64,000 bases of DNA from Nitzschia sp. DOCU1 (Eukaryota; Bacillariophyta; Bacillariophyceae; Bacillariales; Bacillariaceae), in assembly GCA_951394045.1 (NCBI GenBank), contig OX595987.1, positions 2,108,001 through 2,172,000 of the forward strand, written 5' to 3'. The position numbers were made by a program, and so were the translations under genes. Position 1 is the first letter of the stretch. Each line of letters begins with the position of its first letter. Below the pieces are notes generated by a model. That model saw only the letters and a list, made by a program, of their open reading frames with translations, had not been told where the DNA came from and searched no databases. This document shows positions 53,724 through 64,000 of this stretch, piece by piece.

Positions 53724-54491
53724 ATGGCGTCTCCAACAAAGTCATTGCTGAATACTGATAGTGAAGACGAGTCGTCAAAGCAAATACCGAATTTCCCAGG
53801 CCTTATCCACAACAATGACGACGACGACGACACATCGAACGAGGTTATGAAATTTCCCACCAACTGCTCTCATTGCCAAGAGCCAACCGAGTTGACCATG
53901 CACATGACCACCATTCCCCACTTTAAGGAGGTGATTCTCATGTGCATGGTTTGCGATCATTGTGGCTTCAAGACCAGTGAAGTCAAGGGAGCCGGCGTCA
54001 CCTCGAATGTTGGATCCAAACTGACGCTGGTGGTGCAACGAGTACAAGATTTGAATCGTCACGTGGTCAAGAGTGAATCGGCCGGGATTTGTATACCCGA
54101 ACTAGAGCTGGAACTACAAGAGGGCGGAATGACTGGAATGTATACAACTGTACAAGGGCTTTTGCGTCGCATACGGGATGACTTGGAGGTTGCCAATCCG
54201 TTTGGTTCGAATGACGATTCCTGCAACTCCACAAAGCGCCAACGCTACCAGACCCTTCTGGAGGAGCTACGGCTTTTTTCAGAAGGTGAAAGACTTTCTT
54301 TTACTCTTATCATCAACGATCCCTTGGCAAACTCCTTTGTGGCTCCACTTGGTAACGATTTCGTTTCAGAAAATGACTCGTTGGAGGATTCCAGTGTGAC
54401 GATCGAAAAGTATGAGCGCTCAAAGGAGCAGAACGAGGCACTCGGGCTCGAAGATGTGAACATGGAAACGGTTCCTGGAATGGATTCGTGA
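53724..54491 (+). CDS. ZPR1 zinc-finger protein with a single ZPR1 domain
   Basis: ZPR1 binds and helps fold elongation factor eEF1A and normally has two ZPR1 domains in about 450 residues. This gene has 255 residues and one. The visible domain includes NCSHCQEPTELTMHMTTIPH, FKEVILMCMVCDHCGFKTSE, RHVVKSESAGICIPELELEL and GMYTTVQGLLRRI, followed by FTLIINDPLANSFV and YERSKEQNEALGLEDVN. The last parts are typical of the second (C-terminal) repeat. The N-terminus (MASPTKSLLNTDSEDESSKQ) is acidic linker. No frame upstream supplies the first domain. Confidence 0.8.
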   Translation: MASPTKSLLNTDSEDESSKQIPNFPGLIHNNDDDDDTSNEVMKFPTNCSHCQEPTELTMHMTTIPHFKEVILMCMVCDHCGFKTSEVKGAGVTSNVGSKLTLVVQRVQDLNRHVVKSESAGICIPELELELQEGGMTGMYTTVQGLLRRIRDDLEVANPFGSNDDSCNSTKRQRYQTLLEELRLFSEGERLSFTLIINDPLANSFVAPLGNDFVSENDSLEDSSVTIEKYERSKEQNEALGLEDVNMETVPGMDS

Positions 54492-54544
54492 CCCCCTGTC
54501 TCACTTGTTCGAAAACGGGAGCCGTCCAAACGATTTTCATGTCG

Positions 54545-56443
54545 TTACATGATTTCGATTTCCTCGTAGTCATCAAATTCATCATCATCATCATCGTCGT
54601 CAAAGGACATGTCATCGAGCTGTCCTTCTCGCCGTTGCTTGTCGACTATAGCACGAAGCAGCGCGGCTTGCATTGGATTCAACACCGTTCCCATTTCTTG
54701 TTTGCCGTCCAAGACTCCAACGTGAACAGCACAACCGAGAGCCACAGCTTCATCGGGGTCGACAGTCTTTTGTGGGACAATGCCGGTGAGTGCTGATATC
54801 AGACGGCCAATGGCTGGCATGCGAGTAGCACCACCCACCAGAACGACTCTTCCAATGGGTCGGCCAGAAATTCCATCTGTCCGTATCCGGGTATCCGTAG
54901 CTGCCGATGGTAGTTCCGTGGCCTTGCGAGATTCAGCCCGAAACTTGCGTTCCTCCTTGGCCACTTCTCGGGCCTTTTTACGGCCCTTTTGTTGTGCTTT
55001 CTTGGCAGCCTTGAAGTCCAGTTCGGCCACTTGGTACTGAACTTCGGCGGAGACAGTCTCGTCATCCTCTCTCTCGTCATCGCCATCGTCGTAAAAGCGT
55101 TCAGCGCTCTCTGCAAAGGCTTCCTGTAACTCGAGGGCACTTGTCACAATCGACGGGCTGGCGTCTCCCGGCAACAAAGCCCCTGCCATAATGGCCACTT
55201 CTCGAATGGGTCGCAAGAGCTGCAACAACTCGCCAACACAAAAACCTTCTACGTCTTTCCGCGTCCAAAGGACAAAGGCATGAGTAGAATTGTTGGTACC
55301 AGCTTCAAACGTCTCGTCGTCGTGTATAATCACAGAATTGGGGTCTCCCAGATTCATCCATCCCGAGTCGGTCATTGGAAGGGCGACTTGGACTTTTCGA
55401 TTATTGCTCAAATAAATACGAATGCATTCGGCTGCTCGGACCATCATATCAGAGCACTGTTCGGATCGACAGCAATTGTTGACAATCCCTGACATGCGCT
55501 TGGCAATTTTGGCGTCAAAATTGGAGCCACCGAGCTGGGCATTTCCCGACGTACACACAATTTCCGTCAAGCCTTTTTCTACCAGCAGTATACTAACATC
55601 GTAGGTTCCACCACCAAGATCAAAAACCAAAACGAGCTCTTCATCCTGAGAATCCTTGTCGACGCCATACGCTAATGCCGCCGCCTCGGGTTCCCGAAGA
55701 AGCTTGACCTTGTCGACTCCAGCGAGCTTGGCAGCTCGAATTGTGGCCTCTCGCTGTTCATCGTTGAAATAGGCGGGCACTCCAATCACTGCACGCGTAA
55801 TGGTCTGTTTCGTATGATCCGTTGCCACCGCGAGAAGATGTCGAAGGATTGCGGCAGAAATGACTTCGGGCGAAACAGTCTCAAATTTGCCGCCATCGCC
55901 CTTTTGTAGCGAATAAAGTTTGGTGGGATTTTCCTTGGCATCGTCCAAGATTCTTTGTAATGTCACCTTTTTCTTTTTCGATTTTGTCTGCGAGCGGGCC
56001 GAGGAGTCTGTCGCCGATGGGATCAAATGTGGCACAACTTCGTGTGTTTCTTTTGAAAGAAAGTTGACTCCAGTACCAATCACTCGCTTGACATGCCGAT
56101 AAGCGCTAGTACTCGTCTCTTTTTCCCATTGAATTGCCGCATTCCCTACCAGTGGATTTCCTGACGCGTCAAAAGCGACCACCGACTTGATTGTCCGACC
56201 ATTGTTTGGAATTTCGATAATGGTGGGCGTTTGGCCGTCCAAGAATGCTACAGCCGAATTTGTAGTTCCCAGATCAATTCCCACACCAATGCCATCTAAC
56301 GGGCTGCTTGAAAGACTGAGTCGAGTACGCTTGTTTTGCGTCGGCACAGCAGGTCGTAGAAAGGCACTGGAAAAATTCTCGGCCGACAAACTCCAGAGGA
56401 TGGAAACGGCAAGCTGAAGTTTTCTTTGTCTTGCGTACTTCAT
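54545..56443 (-). CDS. Plastid-type HSP70-like ATPase lacking a substrate-binding domain
   Basis: From ATG 56443 the protein is 632 residues. It begins with a signal region and the plastid junction FSSAFLRPA, then the HSP70 nucleotide-binding domain: GVGIDLGTTNSAVAFLDG (phosphate 1), AVIGVPAYFNDEQREATIRA, LLREPEAAALAYG, LVFDLGGGTYDVSILLV (phosphate 2) and VVLVGGATRMPAIGRLISAL (adenosine). About 100 residues of charged, helix-prone sequence (QEAFAESAERFYDDGDDERE, KKAQQKGRKKAREV) interrupt the domain before the adenosine motif. After the ATPase domain only an acidic tail remains (DDDDDDDEFDDYEEIEIM); the peptide-binding beta domain and lid are absent. It is tail-to-tail with ZPR1, 53 bases apart. 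Confidence 0.85.
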   Translation of the reverse strand: MKYARQRKLQLAVSILWSLSAENFSSAFLRPAVPTQNKRTRLSLSSSPLDGIGVGIDLGTTNSAVAFLDGQTPTIIEIPNNGRTIKSVVAFDASGNPLVGNAAIQWEKETSTSAYRHVKRVIGTGVNFLSKETHEVVPHLIPSATDSSARSQTKSKKKKVTLQRILDDAKENPTKLYSLQKGDGGKFETVSPEVISAAILRHLLAVATDHTKQTITRAVIGVPAYFNDEQREATIRAAKLAGVDKVKLLREPEAAALAYGVDKDSQDEELVLVFDLGGGTYDVSILLVEKGLTEIVCTSGNAQLGGSNFDAKIAKRMSGIVNNCCRSEQCSDMMVRAAECIRIYLSNNRKVQVALPMTDSGWMNLGDPNSVIIHDDETFEAGTNNSTHAFVLWTRKDVEGFCVGELLQLLRPIREVAIMAGALLPGDASPSIVTSALELQEAFAESAERFYDDGDDEREDDETVSAEVQYQVAELDFKAAKKAQQKGRKKAREVAKEERKFRAESRKATELPSAATDTRIRTDGISGRPIGRVVLVGGATRMPAIGRLISALTGIVPQKTVDPDEAVALGCAVHVGVLDGKQEMGTVLNPMQAALLRAIVDKQRREGQLDDMSFDDDDDDDEFDDYEEIEIM

Positions 56444-56859
56444 GACAAACAGCAACACTTTCTTCGTCAACGGGGTCGATCCTACTACCGGGGGCGTTCC
56501 CGGGCTTTGTCTCTCAACGATGTTGCTGCCTTGGATTTTGTGGTAGTATCATAGTAGATCGAATGCTATCACCAGAAGCAAGCCCATCAAAATCCTTTTT
56601 TCCCGGGACCATCACATGGGCAACGAACGATCCACGTGGAGATGAAAGGCGCGGCATATTTTGATGCCGACAACGGGAGGAGGACGGATGGAGTATCGTG
56701 TGCGCAGATTCTTCATTCTCCCCGAAAATTGCACAACCCCCAAAATCGCCCCAGCTTGTCTTTTCCCGCTATCATATGCTACGGTTGCAGTCTCCTAGCT
56801 AGGTCTCTACTAGACTACTAGGGTTAGCACAGCAAGTCGTCGTCAATATCACCTCTATG
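56444..56859. other. Spacer between HSP70-like and PDZ genes
   Basis: 5' flank of the HSP70-like gene and 3' flank of the multi-PDZ gene, both minus strand. Nothing recognised. Confidence 0.4.
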
Positions 56860-58899
56860 TTACCGACAAGTAGAATCATATGGACTGCATCGATTCCCCA
56901 GCACAATGACTAGGAAAATGGCAAAAACAATGAAACAAAAGATTCCAAGACATGCCCTTGAAATCTTGGTCCCGGGAGGACCTGGTGGCTCTCGAATACG
57001 CTGTGCTTCTAAATCTTGTCGAAGAGCTCCATCATATTCATCGTCGCCATTAATCATGTCCGAGATGTGACTCAAGACAATGCCCGTCCCGCGATGCGGT
57101 CGAGTGACCAAAATGACGCTTTCCGGATTTCGTTGTGTGACGGCAACGGCCTCAGCAGGCGTTAAATGTTCACAAGGAATGTGGTTGATGGAAAGTACGG
57201 TGTCATCGCAGTTCAAAACGGAGTTGCAAAGCATGCTGTCTGGACGAATGTTTCCGATTTTGAGAGGGCCACCAGACGTCTTGAACGAAATACCCAATTT
57301 CTCTCGGGGCGTCGACTTGTAGGCCATCGCAACGGCATACGACGAGTCGCCTGTAGGATCCCTTAAGACAAAGAGCAATTCACCCACCACCCCCTTGACG
57401 TAGTCCAAAGCTTGTTCCTTGGTCCACTTTCGACATCGCACACCACCAATGGATTGGACAAGTTGACCTGGCGCCATGGGCGACTTGGCCAGCATGCCTT
57501 GGCTCTGAATATTGTTAATCTGCAACTGATCTCCGTCTGGATTCTTGAACGAAAGTCCCAATTTGGTATCCATGGTCGGTTTGTACACTTTGACACTGAT
57601 AAACCCTGGCCGAATATCAAACTCCGAACTCATCATCAGGCCGGACTCTAAATCCAAATCGGCTAATTCGGCCACAATGTTCGTTCCACTAAAGTGTCGC
57701 GCGCTCACGTTGGCGACCATGACATCTCGAACGGAAAGTTCCGTCGTATCGGTATGTTTCACGCGAAAGGTGATCATTCCGGCCATACTTCTTACCAATT
57801 CCAGAGCTGCCGATGAGTCCAACTCACTGACGTCTATCGAATTGATCGTTTGTATATAATCTCCGGGTTGAAGTACCGCCATTTCTCCCAAAAGTCCTTC
57901 TTTTCCAATGTTGCTCACTCGTAGCCGACCCCCACTACTTTTGAACGAAATTCCGACCTTTTCTTCTGGGGTGGATTTATAGACAGTGGCTTCGGCCACA
58001 TTTGGATCGCCATTTTTTGTCCGAGCCACAAAACATATTAGACCCTCCTTATTTCGAACGTAATTTGCCGCTTGCACAGCAGTCCAATGATTGATATTTC
58101 GATGCTGATCCACACTAATGAAGCGGTCACCGGGCCGCAGAGGAGAATTCGCCAGTGGACTAGTCAGTGCAATATGACCCATTAAGAGCTCTCCATCGCC
58201 GGACCTAAAGCCGACACCCAGCTTGGTGTCGACGGTTGGTTTCCAAATTCGTACACTAATCAGCAAAGGCCTTTCGTGGGAATGACTTTCTTCCGCATGT
58301 CCTGCAACGAGCCGGTCCGAATCTGTGACCGGTTCCACCTCGGAAGTATACTCCAATATGGAATCGATGCGATTTGCTTCAAATTGTGCTTCTGCCACTG
58401 GCAATGACTGAATAAACGACGGCGTCCGTTGTCGTTTTGGTAGTTCTTTGTCGTCTTCGACGGTCGATGATTGTTGCAGAACGTGGCCAGCTGCAGTTGC
58501 ATCGGGTCGCCTACTGGGAGCGCACAACGAACTCAATTCATTGTCTGTTAATGTTCTCGAATTTTTTGACACCGATTTTGGGGGCGGCTCTGAGTTACCA
58601 ACGTTAACCCCATCGAACACAACATCGCCGACGGGTAGTGATTTATTGGCATCGGGTCGCCCGGTGGGAGGGTACAACGAACTCAATCCATCGTCTGTTA
58701 ATGTTCTCGAACCTTCAGGAAATTGTGGGGACGGAGGAACCGGTGCTGTACCAACGCTACCCACATCTGAAGTATCATCGCCGATACCCTCCTGAGACTT
58801 TGTTGTTGTATCCTCGGGCTTTGGTGACCTCCCTTTTTGCGTGCCTCCGTTGGCATGAGTTTCTACCACTGTTGGCGGAGACACATCTTCTGCCGGCAT
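56860..58899 (-). CDS. Tail-anchored protein with about four PDZ-like domains
   Basis: A single-exon gene of 679 residues. The N-terminal 190 residues are disordered, with a duplicated motif (SRTLTDDGLSSLYPPTGRPD and SRTLTDNELSSLCAPSRRPD). Two pairs of PDZ-like domains follow; each pair has the form VDTKLGVGFRSGDGELLMGH ... YKSTPEEKVGISFKSSGGRL, then MDTKLGLSFKNPDGDQLQIN ... YKSTPREKLGISFKTSGGPL. The pair itself seems to have been duplicated. The end is a membrane helix (LGIFCFIVFAIFLVIVLGN) and a short tail, so the PDZ array would face the cytosol on an internal or outer membrane. Ligands are unknown. Confidence 0.8.
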   Translation of the reverse strand: MPAEDVSPPTVVETHANGGTQKGRSPKPEDTTTKSQEGIGDDTSDVGSVGTAPVPPSPQFPEGSRTLTDDGLSSLYPPTGRPDANKSLPVGDVVFDGVNVGNSEPPPKSVSKNSRTLTDNELSSLCAPSRRPDATAAGHVLQQSSTVEDDKELPKRQRTPSFIQSLPVAEAQFEANRIDSILEYTSEVEPVTDSDRLVAGHAEESHSHERPLLISVRIWKPTVDTKLGVGFRSGDGELLMGHIALTSPLANSPLRPGDRFISVDQHRNINHWTAVQAANYVRNKEGLICFVARTKNGDPNVAEATVYKSTPEEKVGISFKSSGGRLRVSNIGKEGLLGEMAVLQPGDYIQTINSIDVSELDSSAALELVRSMAGMITFRVKHTDTTELSVRDVMVANVSARHFSGTNIVAELADLDLESGLMMSSEFDIRPGFISVKVYKPTMDTKLGLSFKNPDGDQLQINNIQSQGMLAKSPMAPGQLVQSIGGVRCRKWTKEQALDYVKGVVGELLFVLRDPTGDSSYAVAMAYKSTPREKLGISFKTSGGPLKIGNIRPDSMLCNSVLNCDDTVLSINHIPCEHLTPAEAVAVTQRNPESVILVTRPHRGTGIVLSHISDMINGDDEYDGALRQDLEAQRIREPPGPPGTKISRACLGIFCFIVFAIFLVIVLGNRCSPYDSTCR

Positions 58900-59466
58900 T
58901 ATTCTTATTATTAAGCGACGCTACTGTTTGTGTTACAGTCAGTAGACAATTCCAAAGACCACAGACAGTAGCTTGGTATAGTATTGTAGTGGTGAGAAAG
59001 TTGAGGGAAGCTACCTGGTGGGAATCCTCTTACCACCACTTACTACCAGGTATCGAAAGAACGGTGGTGGGCGAAGGCCAAGTGCAAATTCATTTTGGAT
59101 TCCTTGGACGCATTTGGTTTAGTCTTGCGGCCTACGGAACTCTTTACGTCTTCGCGACTACAAGGTTCGGTGAACTGCACTTTCTATGGCGAATTCTACG
59201 TCATCAGCATCTTTTGAGTGAGAACCTGCGTTCTCTCGAACGCTCTGGCGGACGGACGGTCCGTGATTCGCTTCCGCGACTGAATCACACAGCAATGATC
59301 TCACTACGGCACGCGACGTCGTCTGCTTCATGATGCTTGGATGAATTGGAAAATCACTGAGGATTCTGAGATCTACGAAGACCGCGGCGCCTAAAGTTAT
59401 CGCTAGTATTCTTAGACTTGGTGGCAGTTCTAAACATCCCAACCAAAAGCTCTAAAGTTTCACCAA
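58900..59466. other. Spacer upstream of multi-PDZ gene
   Basis: Holds one copy of a dispersed short element (59232-59281). No other supported feature; the ORFs here are shadows. Confidence 0.4.
59232..59281 (+). repeat. Dispersed element, copy 1
   Basis: TTCTCTCGAACGCTCTGGCG and the following bases (GTGATTCGCTTCCGCGAC) resemble 61632-61675, with a gap of about five bases. It lies about 330 bases upstream of the multi-PDZ start. Confidence 0.6.
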
Positions 59467-60237
59467 CTATTCCCTAGGATAGAGTATCCTAGCACTTTTG
59501 AACAAGACTTTCCAATCCTTGTAGAGGTAGTACATGGTCGTTACCGCCGTACAACCCACAGGTATTGCAAAGACCACAGGGAAGTAAGATATCTTCTCTA
59601 GCAGCACCAAGACAGCCTCCAAGGCAAAAAATCCCAACGATAGCGAGAAACATCGAAAGCCATGAAGTCGAACGCTGCCAGTCTTTCTCATAAATAAGTC
59701 AAATTCTGGATCTCGTTCCGTTCCCAGAGCACTCTTTCCATACAATATGGTCAAGGAAAAGATGATTGTAGCATATAAGCCAAAAATTGTAGAAAATCCT
59801 GCAGCAACTTGAATGGCTGAACAAGTTGTTCTATAGAGGATGGCACTTCCTGCGTGAAGGAGTCCAGTGGTACGAGTTGGAGTAAATCCCAAGAGAGCAC
59901 CAAAAGACATGGATGCCGTGAGAGTCGAGACCAATACGTAGGCATCCAGGGACTCAATGCGGGCCATTTGTCGATAGAAATCACGTTCATGGGTCAAAAA
60001 GAAAGTTGGCTGTCGTTTGTCGGAGTCTGTTCCTGGTGGTTTGTAACTTTTCTTCTTTTTTTGAACCCCATCACTCATCCTTCGAACAATCAGGCTCGTT
60101 GCTCGATTTGTTGGTGTTCGTTGCAGTAGCTGCATCAAGTTTGGTTGTGACTGAAATGCAGAGGTTGCAACACACCACAGTATTATTGCCATTATCGTCA
60201 ACTGATTGTGCATTTTTCGTATAGACACTGCCCGCAT
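59467..60237 (-). CDS. Probable plastid membrane protein, paralogue of the divergent neighbour
   Basis: A single-exon gene of 256 residues. The N-terminus holds a hydrophobic signal ending in TSAF (LTIMAIILWCVATSAFQSQP), the usual diatom plastid junction. After a basic linker, HERDFYRQ introduces four predicted membrane helices: AYVLVSTLTASMSFGALLGF, IQVAAGFSTIFGLYATIIFS, FSLSLGFFALEAVLVLLEKI and FPVVFAIPVGCTAVTTMYYL. The string FSLTILYGKSALGTERDP is nearly the same in the gene at 60588-61424, on the other strand. The family is not recognised. ATG 60237 and ATG 60213 are both possible starts. Confidence 0.75.
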   Translation of the reverse strand: MRAVSIRKMHNQLTIMAIILWCVATSAFQSQPNLMQLLQRTPTNRATSLIVRRMSDGVQKKKKSYKPPGTDSDKRQPTFFLTHERDFYRQMARIESLDAYVLVSTLTASMSFGALLGFTPTRTTGLLHAGSAILYRTTCSAIQVAAGFSTIFGLYATIIFSLTILYGKSALGTERDPEFDLFMRKTGSVRLHGFRCFSLSLGFFALEAVLVLLEKISYFPVVFAIPVGCTAVTTMYYLYKDWKVLFKSARILYPRE

Positions 60238-60587
60238 ATCTGATCGAGTTGAATTCTTTGAAACGATTTGTGAAGCTCAGGTCAAGCTTACACAAGAGTC
60301 ATGGCGTAGTTTTCAAGGATGCTGCAGGATGCTGAAGACATTTTGTCGACAATTGAAAGTTCGATGCGCTTGTATCTTCAATATCTGAACGATGGATGGA
60401 TTTTCCCCATTTCGTCGAACTTCCTTTGGCGGGACTAAGAATTTTTGTTTGTGATCGCGTTTTGCGCGTCTGTTGAAGTTCTTCCGCCTAAAAATTGCAC
60501 GACAAAAAATACTGAATGATCGCGTCAGCCAATGTTGCATGTTGCTGATGAGAGGATCATTGTACATTGAATCAATCTACACAAAGG
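60238..60587. other. Shared divergent promoter of the paralogue pair
   Basis: 350 bases separate the two start codons. A short direct repeat, GATGAGAGGATCATTG at 60546 and GATGAGAGGATTATCG at 60587, overlaps the plus-strand start. No other gene. Confidence 0.5.
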
Positions 60588-61424
60588 ATGAGAGGATTAT
60601 CGTTTGCTTTTCTCCTGCTTTGCCCTTTGAGCGAGGCCTTCAATGCACGACCTTCATGGTCGCAAATTCGCAAATCAACAACAAACATTTTTTCGATAGT
60701 GCCTCAAGATCCATATGTAGACTTTCTCTCGCCACCACCACCGACACAACGCACTGAGTCTGAAAAAGACGCCGAAGAGCCTATGGATTCGACGCGTAGA
60801 AAACAAAAAAGACGAAGTCTACGGGATCGATTCTCTTTTTCTTTTAAAAGGGCAGAGGACGAGGAAGATGATCTAGCTGAAGATCTTCTCGAATTGGCGC
60901 AAGGCAAAACAAAGACATTGAACCACGAGCGTGATTATTTCCGACAAGATACCCGCGTTCAGGCCTGGGACTCTTACGTGTTAGTCAGTGTCCTTTGTAC
61001 TTCAATTTCATACAGTGCCCTCCAGAACTTTGAGCTCAATGAGATCCACCAGGGAGTTGCTTCATATGAGGCAGTCAAATCAGTGATCCAGATTGTAGCT
61101 GGTACAGCCGTTTTGGCGGGTCTGTATGCAACAATGGTATTCTCGCTCTCTATATTATATGGCAAGAGCGCTCTTGGTTTGGAGCGTGATCCACAGTACG
61201 ATTCATTTTTGGCAAGGACGGGGAAAGAGCGTTACAATGGCTTTCGGGCATTTTCATTGACACTCGCCCTGTTTTCATTGCTGGTCGTAATGGTGCTTTC
61301 AGAAGATTTGCCATTCGTTTTGCACTTGCCGGTGGGAGGTGCCATGATAGGTGCACTGTACGTTGGATATAGAGACTACAACAAGATTGTTGATGCTGCG
61401 ACACCTATTTACAAAGACGACTAA
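60588..61424 (+). CDS. Probable plastid membrane protein, paralogue of the divergent neighbour
   Basis: A single-exon gene of 278 residues. Signal region MRGLSFAFLLLCPLSEAF ends in SEAF-NARP, a plausible plastid junction. A long basic/acidic linker (RRKQKRRSLRDRFSFSFKRA, EDEEDDLAEDLLEL) follows, absent from the partner gene. Then come HERDYFRQ and four membrane helices, with FSLSILYGKSALGLERDP matching the partner. The order and spacing of helices agree, so the two are duplicates that diverged mainly before the membrane part. Function unknown. Confidence 0.75.
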   Translation: MRGLSFAFLLLCPLSEAFNARPSWSQIRKSTTNIFSIVPQDPYVDFLSPPPPTQRTESEKDAEEPMDSTRRKQKRRSLRDRFSFSFKRAEDEEDDLAEDLLELAQGKTKTLNHERDYFRQDTRVQAWDSYVLVSVLCTSISYSALQNFELNEIHQGVASYEAVKSVIQIVAGTAVLAGLYATMVFSLSILYGKSALGLERDPQYDSFLARTGKERYNGFRAFSLTLALFSLLVVMVLSEDLPFVLHLPVGGAMIGALYVGYRDYNKIVDAATPIYKDD

Positions 61425-63074
<1,650 letters not shown>

Positions 63075-63169
63075 ATGAAGGAATGGATGGATGAGTAGAC
63101 ATGGAATAATGAACTCTTTTTGACAAAGTAAATGCTAGAACGACTTCTCTACATACTAGATAAGATATT

Positions 63170-64000
63170 CTATTCGTTTAACATACCCGCCTGTTTGGCT
63201 CGCTTCAAAATTTTGATCGCCCACTTGTATACGGGAGCATCTACCACAATTCCATTGACGACACAGGCCCCCTTTCCTGCCACGGCAGTCGTTGCTTCGT
63301 ATTCTCGCACACAATCCTGGGCAAATGCAACGTCCTTGGCAGACGGCGCAAAGGTGGCATGAATGGTATCTAATTGCACTGGATGAATCGCTTGCTTGCC
63401 TGTAAATCCCATTTCTCGACCCTGCTGACATTCTTTTTGGAGATCCTCTAGATTTTTGAAATCAATATGGACCATGTCAATGGCTTGTAGGCCATAGGCT
63501 TTGGCGACTGTGACGAGCTGTGACCTGGCATACAACAACTCGGTAGCATTGGGCGTTCGAATCAACTCCAAGTCGGCACAATAATCCTCGGATGCAAAAA
63601 TCAAAGCATCCAAACAAGAAGAATTCACGCCCGCTTGAGCAATTTGTTGTAAATTCAAGAGTCCCTTGGCCGATTCAATGGCCGCCAATATCCGAATATC
63701 GCGGCGATCCGCGTCCGTCGTCATGGCAATGATGCGACTCACAAAGTCAATATCTGACGCATGCTCGATTTTGGGTACCACAATCGACTGCAGACTTGCA
63801 CATGGCAACACTGCTTGTAAATCCTGTAAGGCTAATTTTCCAGTTTCTAATCCATTGATGCGAACGCAGAGTTCGGTCGTGGGCGGAAACAACGTGCCAC
63901 CAGCCGCCTCTTGAAGTGTCTCCACCACCAATTTACGAGCATCGTCCTTTTTGTCAAGTGGAACACCATCTTCTAGATCCAATACAATCGCGTCGGCCTT
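63170..64000 (-). CDS. Citrate lyase beta-like (CitE/CLYBL, HpcH/HpaI fold), C-terminal part
   Basis: The frame runs past the window end, so the N-terminus is missing. Visible parts: IVLDLEDGVPLDKK (the metal/CoA-site LEDGV motif), ELCVRINGLETGK (the RxN block), LQSIVVPKIEHASD, ILAAIESAKGLLN, DALIFASEDYCADL, AIDMVHIDFKNLEDL, and MGFTGKQAIHPVQLD (the GKxxIHP motif). CLYBL in animals clears malyl- and citramalyl-CoA in mitochondria; a similar role is inferred. It is convergent with ADH3, 95 bases apart. Confidence 0.88.
   Translation of the reverse strand, partial: KADAIVLDLEDGVPLDKKDDARKLVVETLQEAAGGTLFPPTTELCVRINGLETGKLALQDLQAVLPCASLQSIVVPKIEHASDIDFVSRIIAMTTDADRRDIRILAAIESAKGLLNLQQIAQAGVNSSCLDALIFASEDYCADLELIRTPNATELLYARSQLVTVAKAYGLQAIDMVHIDFKNLEDLQKECQQGREMGFTGKQAIHPVQLDTIHATFAPSAKDVAFAQDCVREYEATTAVAGKGACVVNGIVVDAPVYKWAIKILKRAKQAGMLNE

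Overview
The window looks like nuclear DNA from a diatom, probably a pennate one; this is inferred from gene content, not from any search. Most genes have zero to five short GT-AG introns (about 55-210 bases) and sit close together on both strands, often tail-to-tail with gaps of 25-55 bases. Several predicted proteins start with an ER-type signal followed by a [S/T/E]A-F junction (TSAF, SSAF, SEAF), the plastid-entry signal of algae with a secondary red plastid. A CRAL-TRIO/DUF6824-type protein also points to diatoms. I saw no transposon, CRISPR array, rRNA or convincing tRNA.

Layout, 1-28 kb: a partial guanylate kinase (-) is divergent from a six-exon digalactosyldiacylglycerol synthase (+). 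Then come a TLC-domain membrane protein (-), a SAM methyltransferase (+), the GPI mannosyltransferase PIGB (+), ribosomal protein eS17 (-), a CRAL-TRIO/DUF6824 gene with an apparent frameshift (-), an eEF2KMT/FAM86-like lysine methyltransferase (-), a 1050-residue secreted repeat protein (-), an inositol polyphosphate kinase (+), mitochondrial dihydrolipoamide dehydrogenase (-), proteasome subunit RPN2 (+), Rab1/Ypt1 (+) and an unrecognised membrane protein (-).

Layout, 28-50 kb: COG2 (+), a gamma-glutamyltransferase-family enzyme (-), a small secreted lysine-rich repeat protein (-), cap-binding protein CBP80 (+), splicing factor RED (-), a PDZ/zinc-finger/PHD protein (-), a C69 peptidase (+), a probable plastid NTF2-like protein (-), a doubtful small ORF (-), a coiled-coil protein (+) and a PLGRKT-like protein (-).

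Layout, 50-64 kb: a probable thylakoid-lumen protein (+), a rhomboid protease (+), a single-domain ZPR1 (+), an HSP70-like ATPase without a substrate-binding domain (-), a tail-anchored multi-PDZ protein (-), two head-to-head plastid-type membrane paralogues (- and +), glutathione-dependent formaldehyde dehydrogenase (+) and a citrate-lyase-beta-like enzyme that runs off the end (-).

Most genes are unrelated housekeeping genes rather than one pathway. A loose theme is endomembrane lipid and trafficking work (DGD1, TLC, PIGB, Rab1, COG2). I do not see a self-contained new system. The most interesting items are a block around 33.1-34.7 kb, where a promoter-like segment is duplicated on both sides of a lysine-rich secreted-protein gene, the divergent plastid paralogue pair at 59.5-61.4 kb, and several unusual domain architectures.
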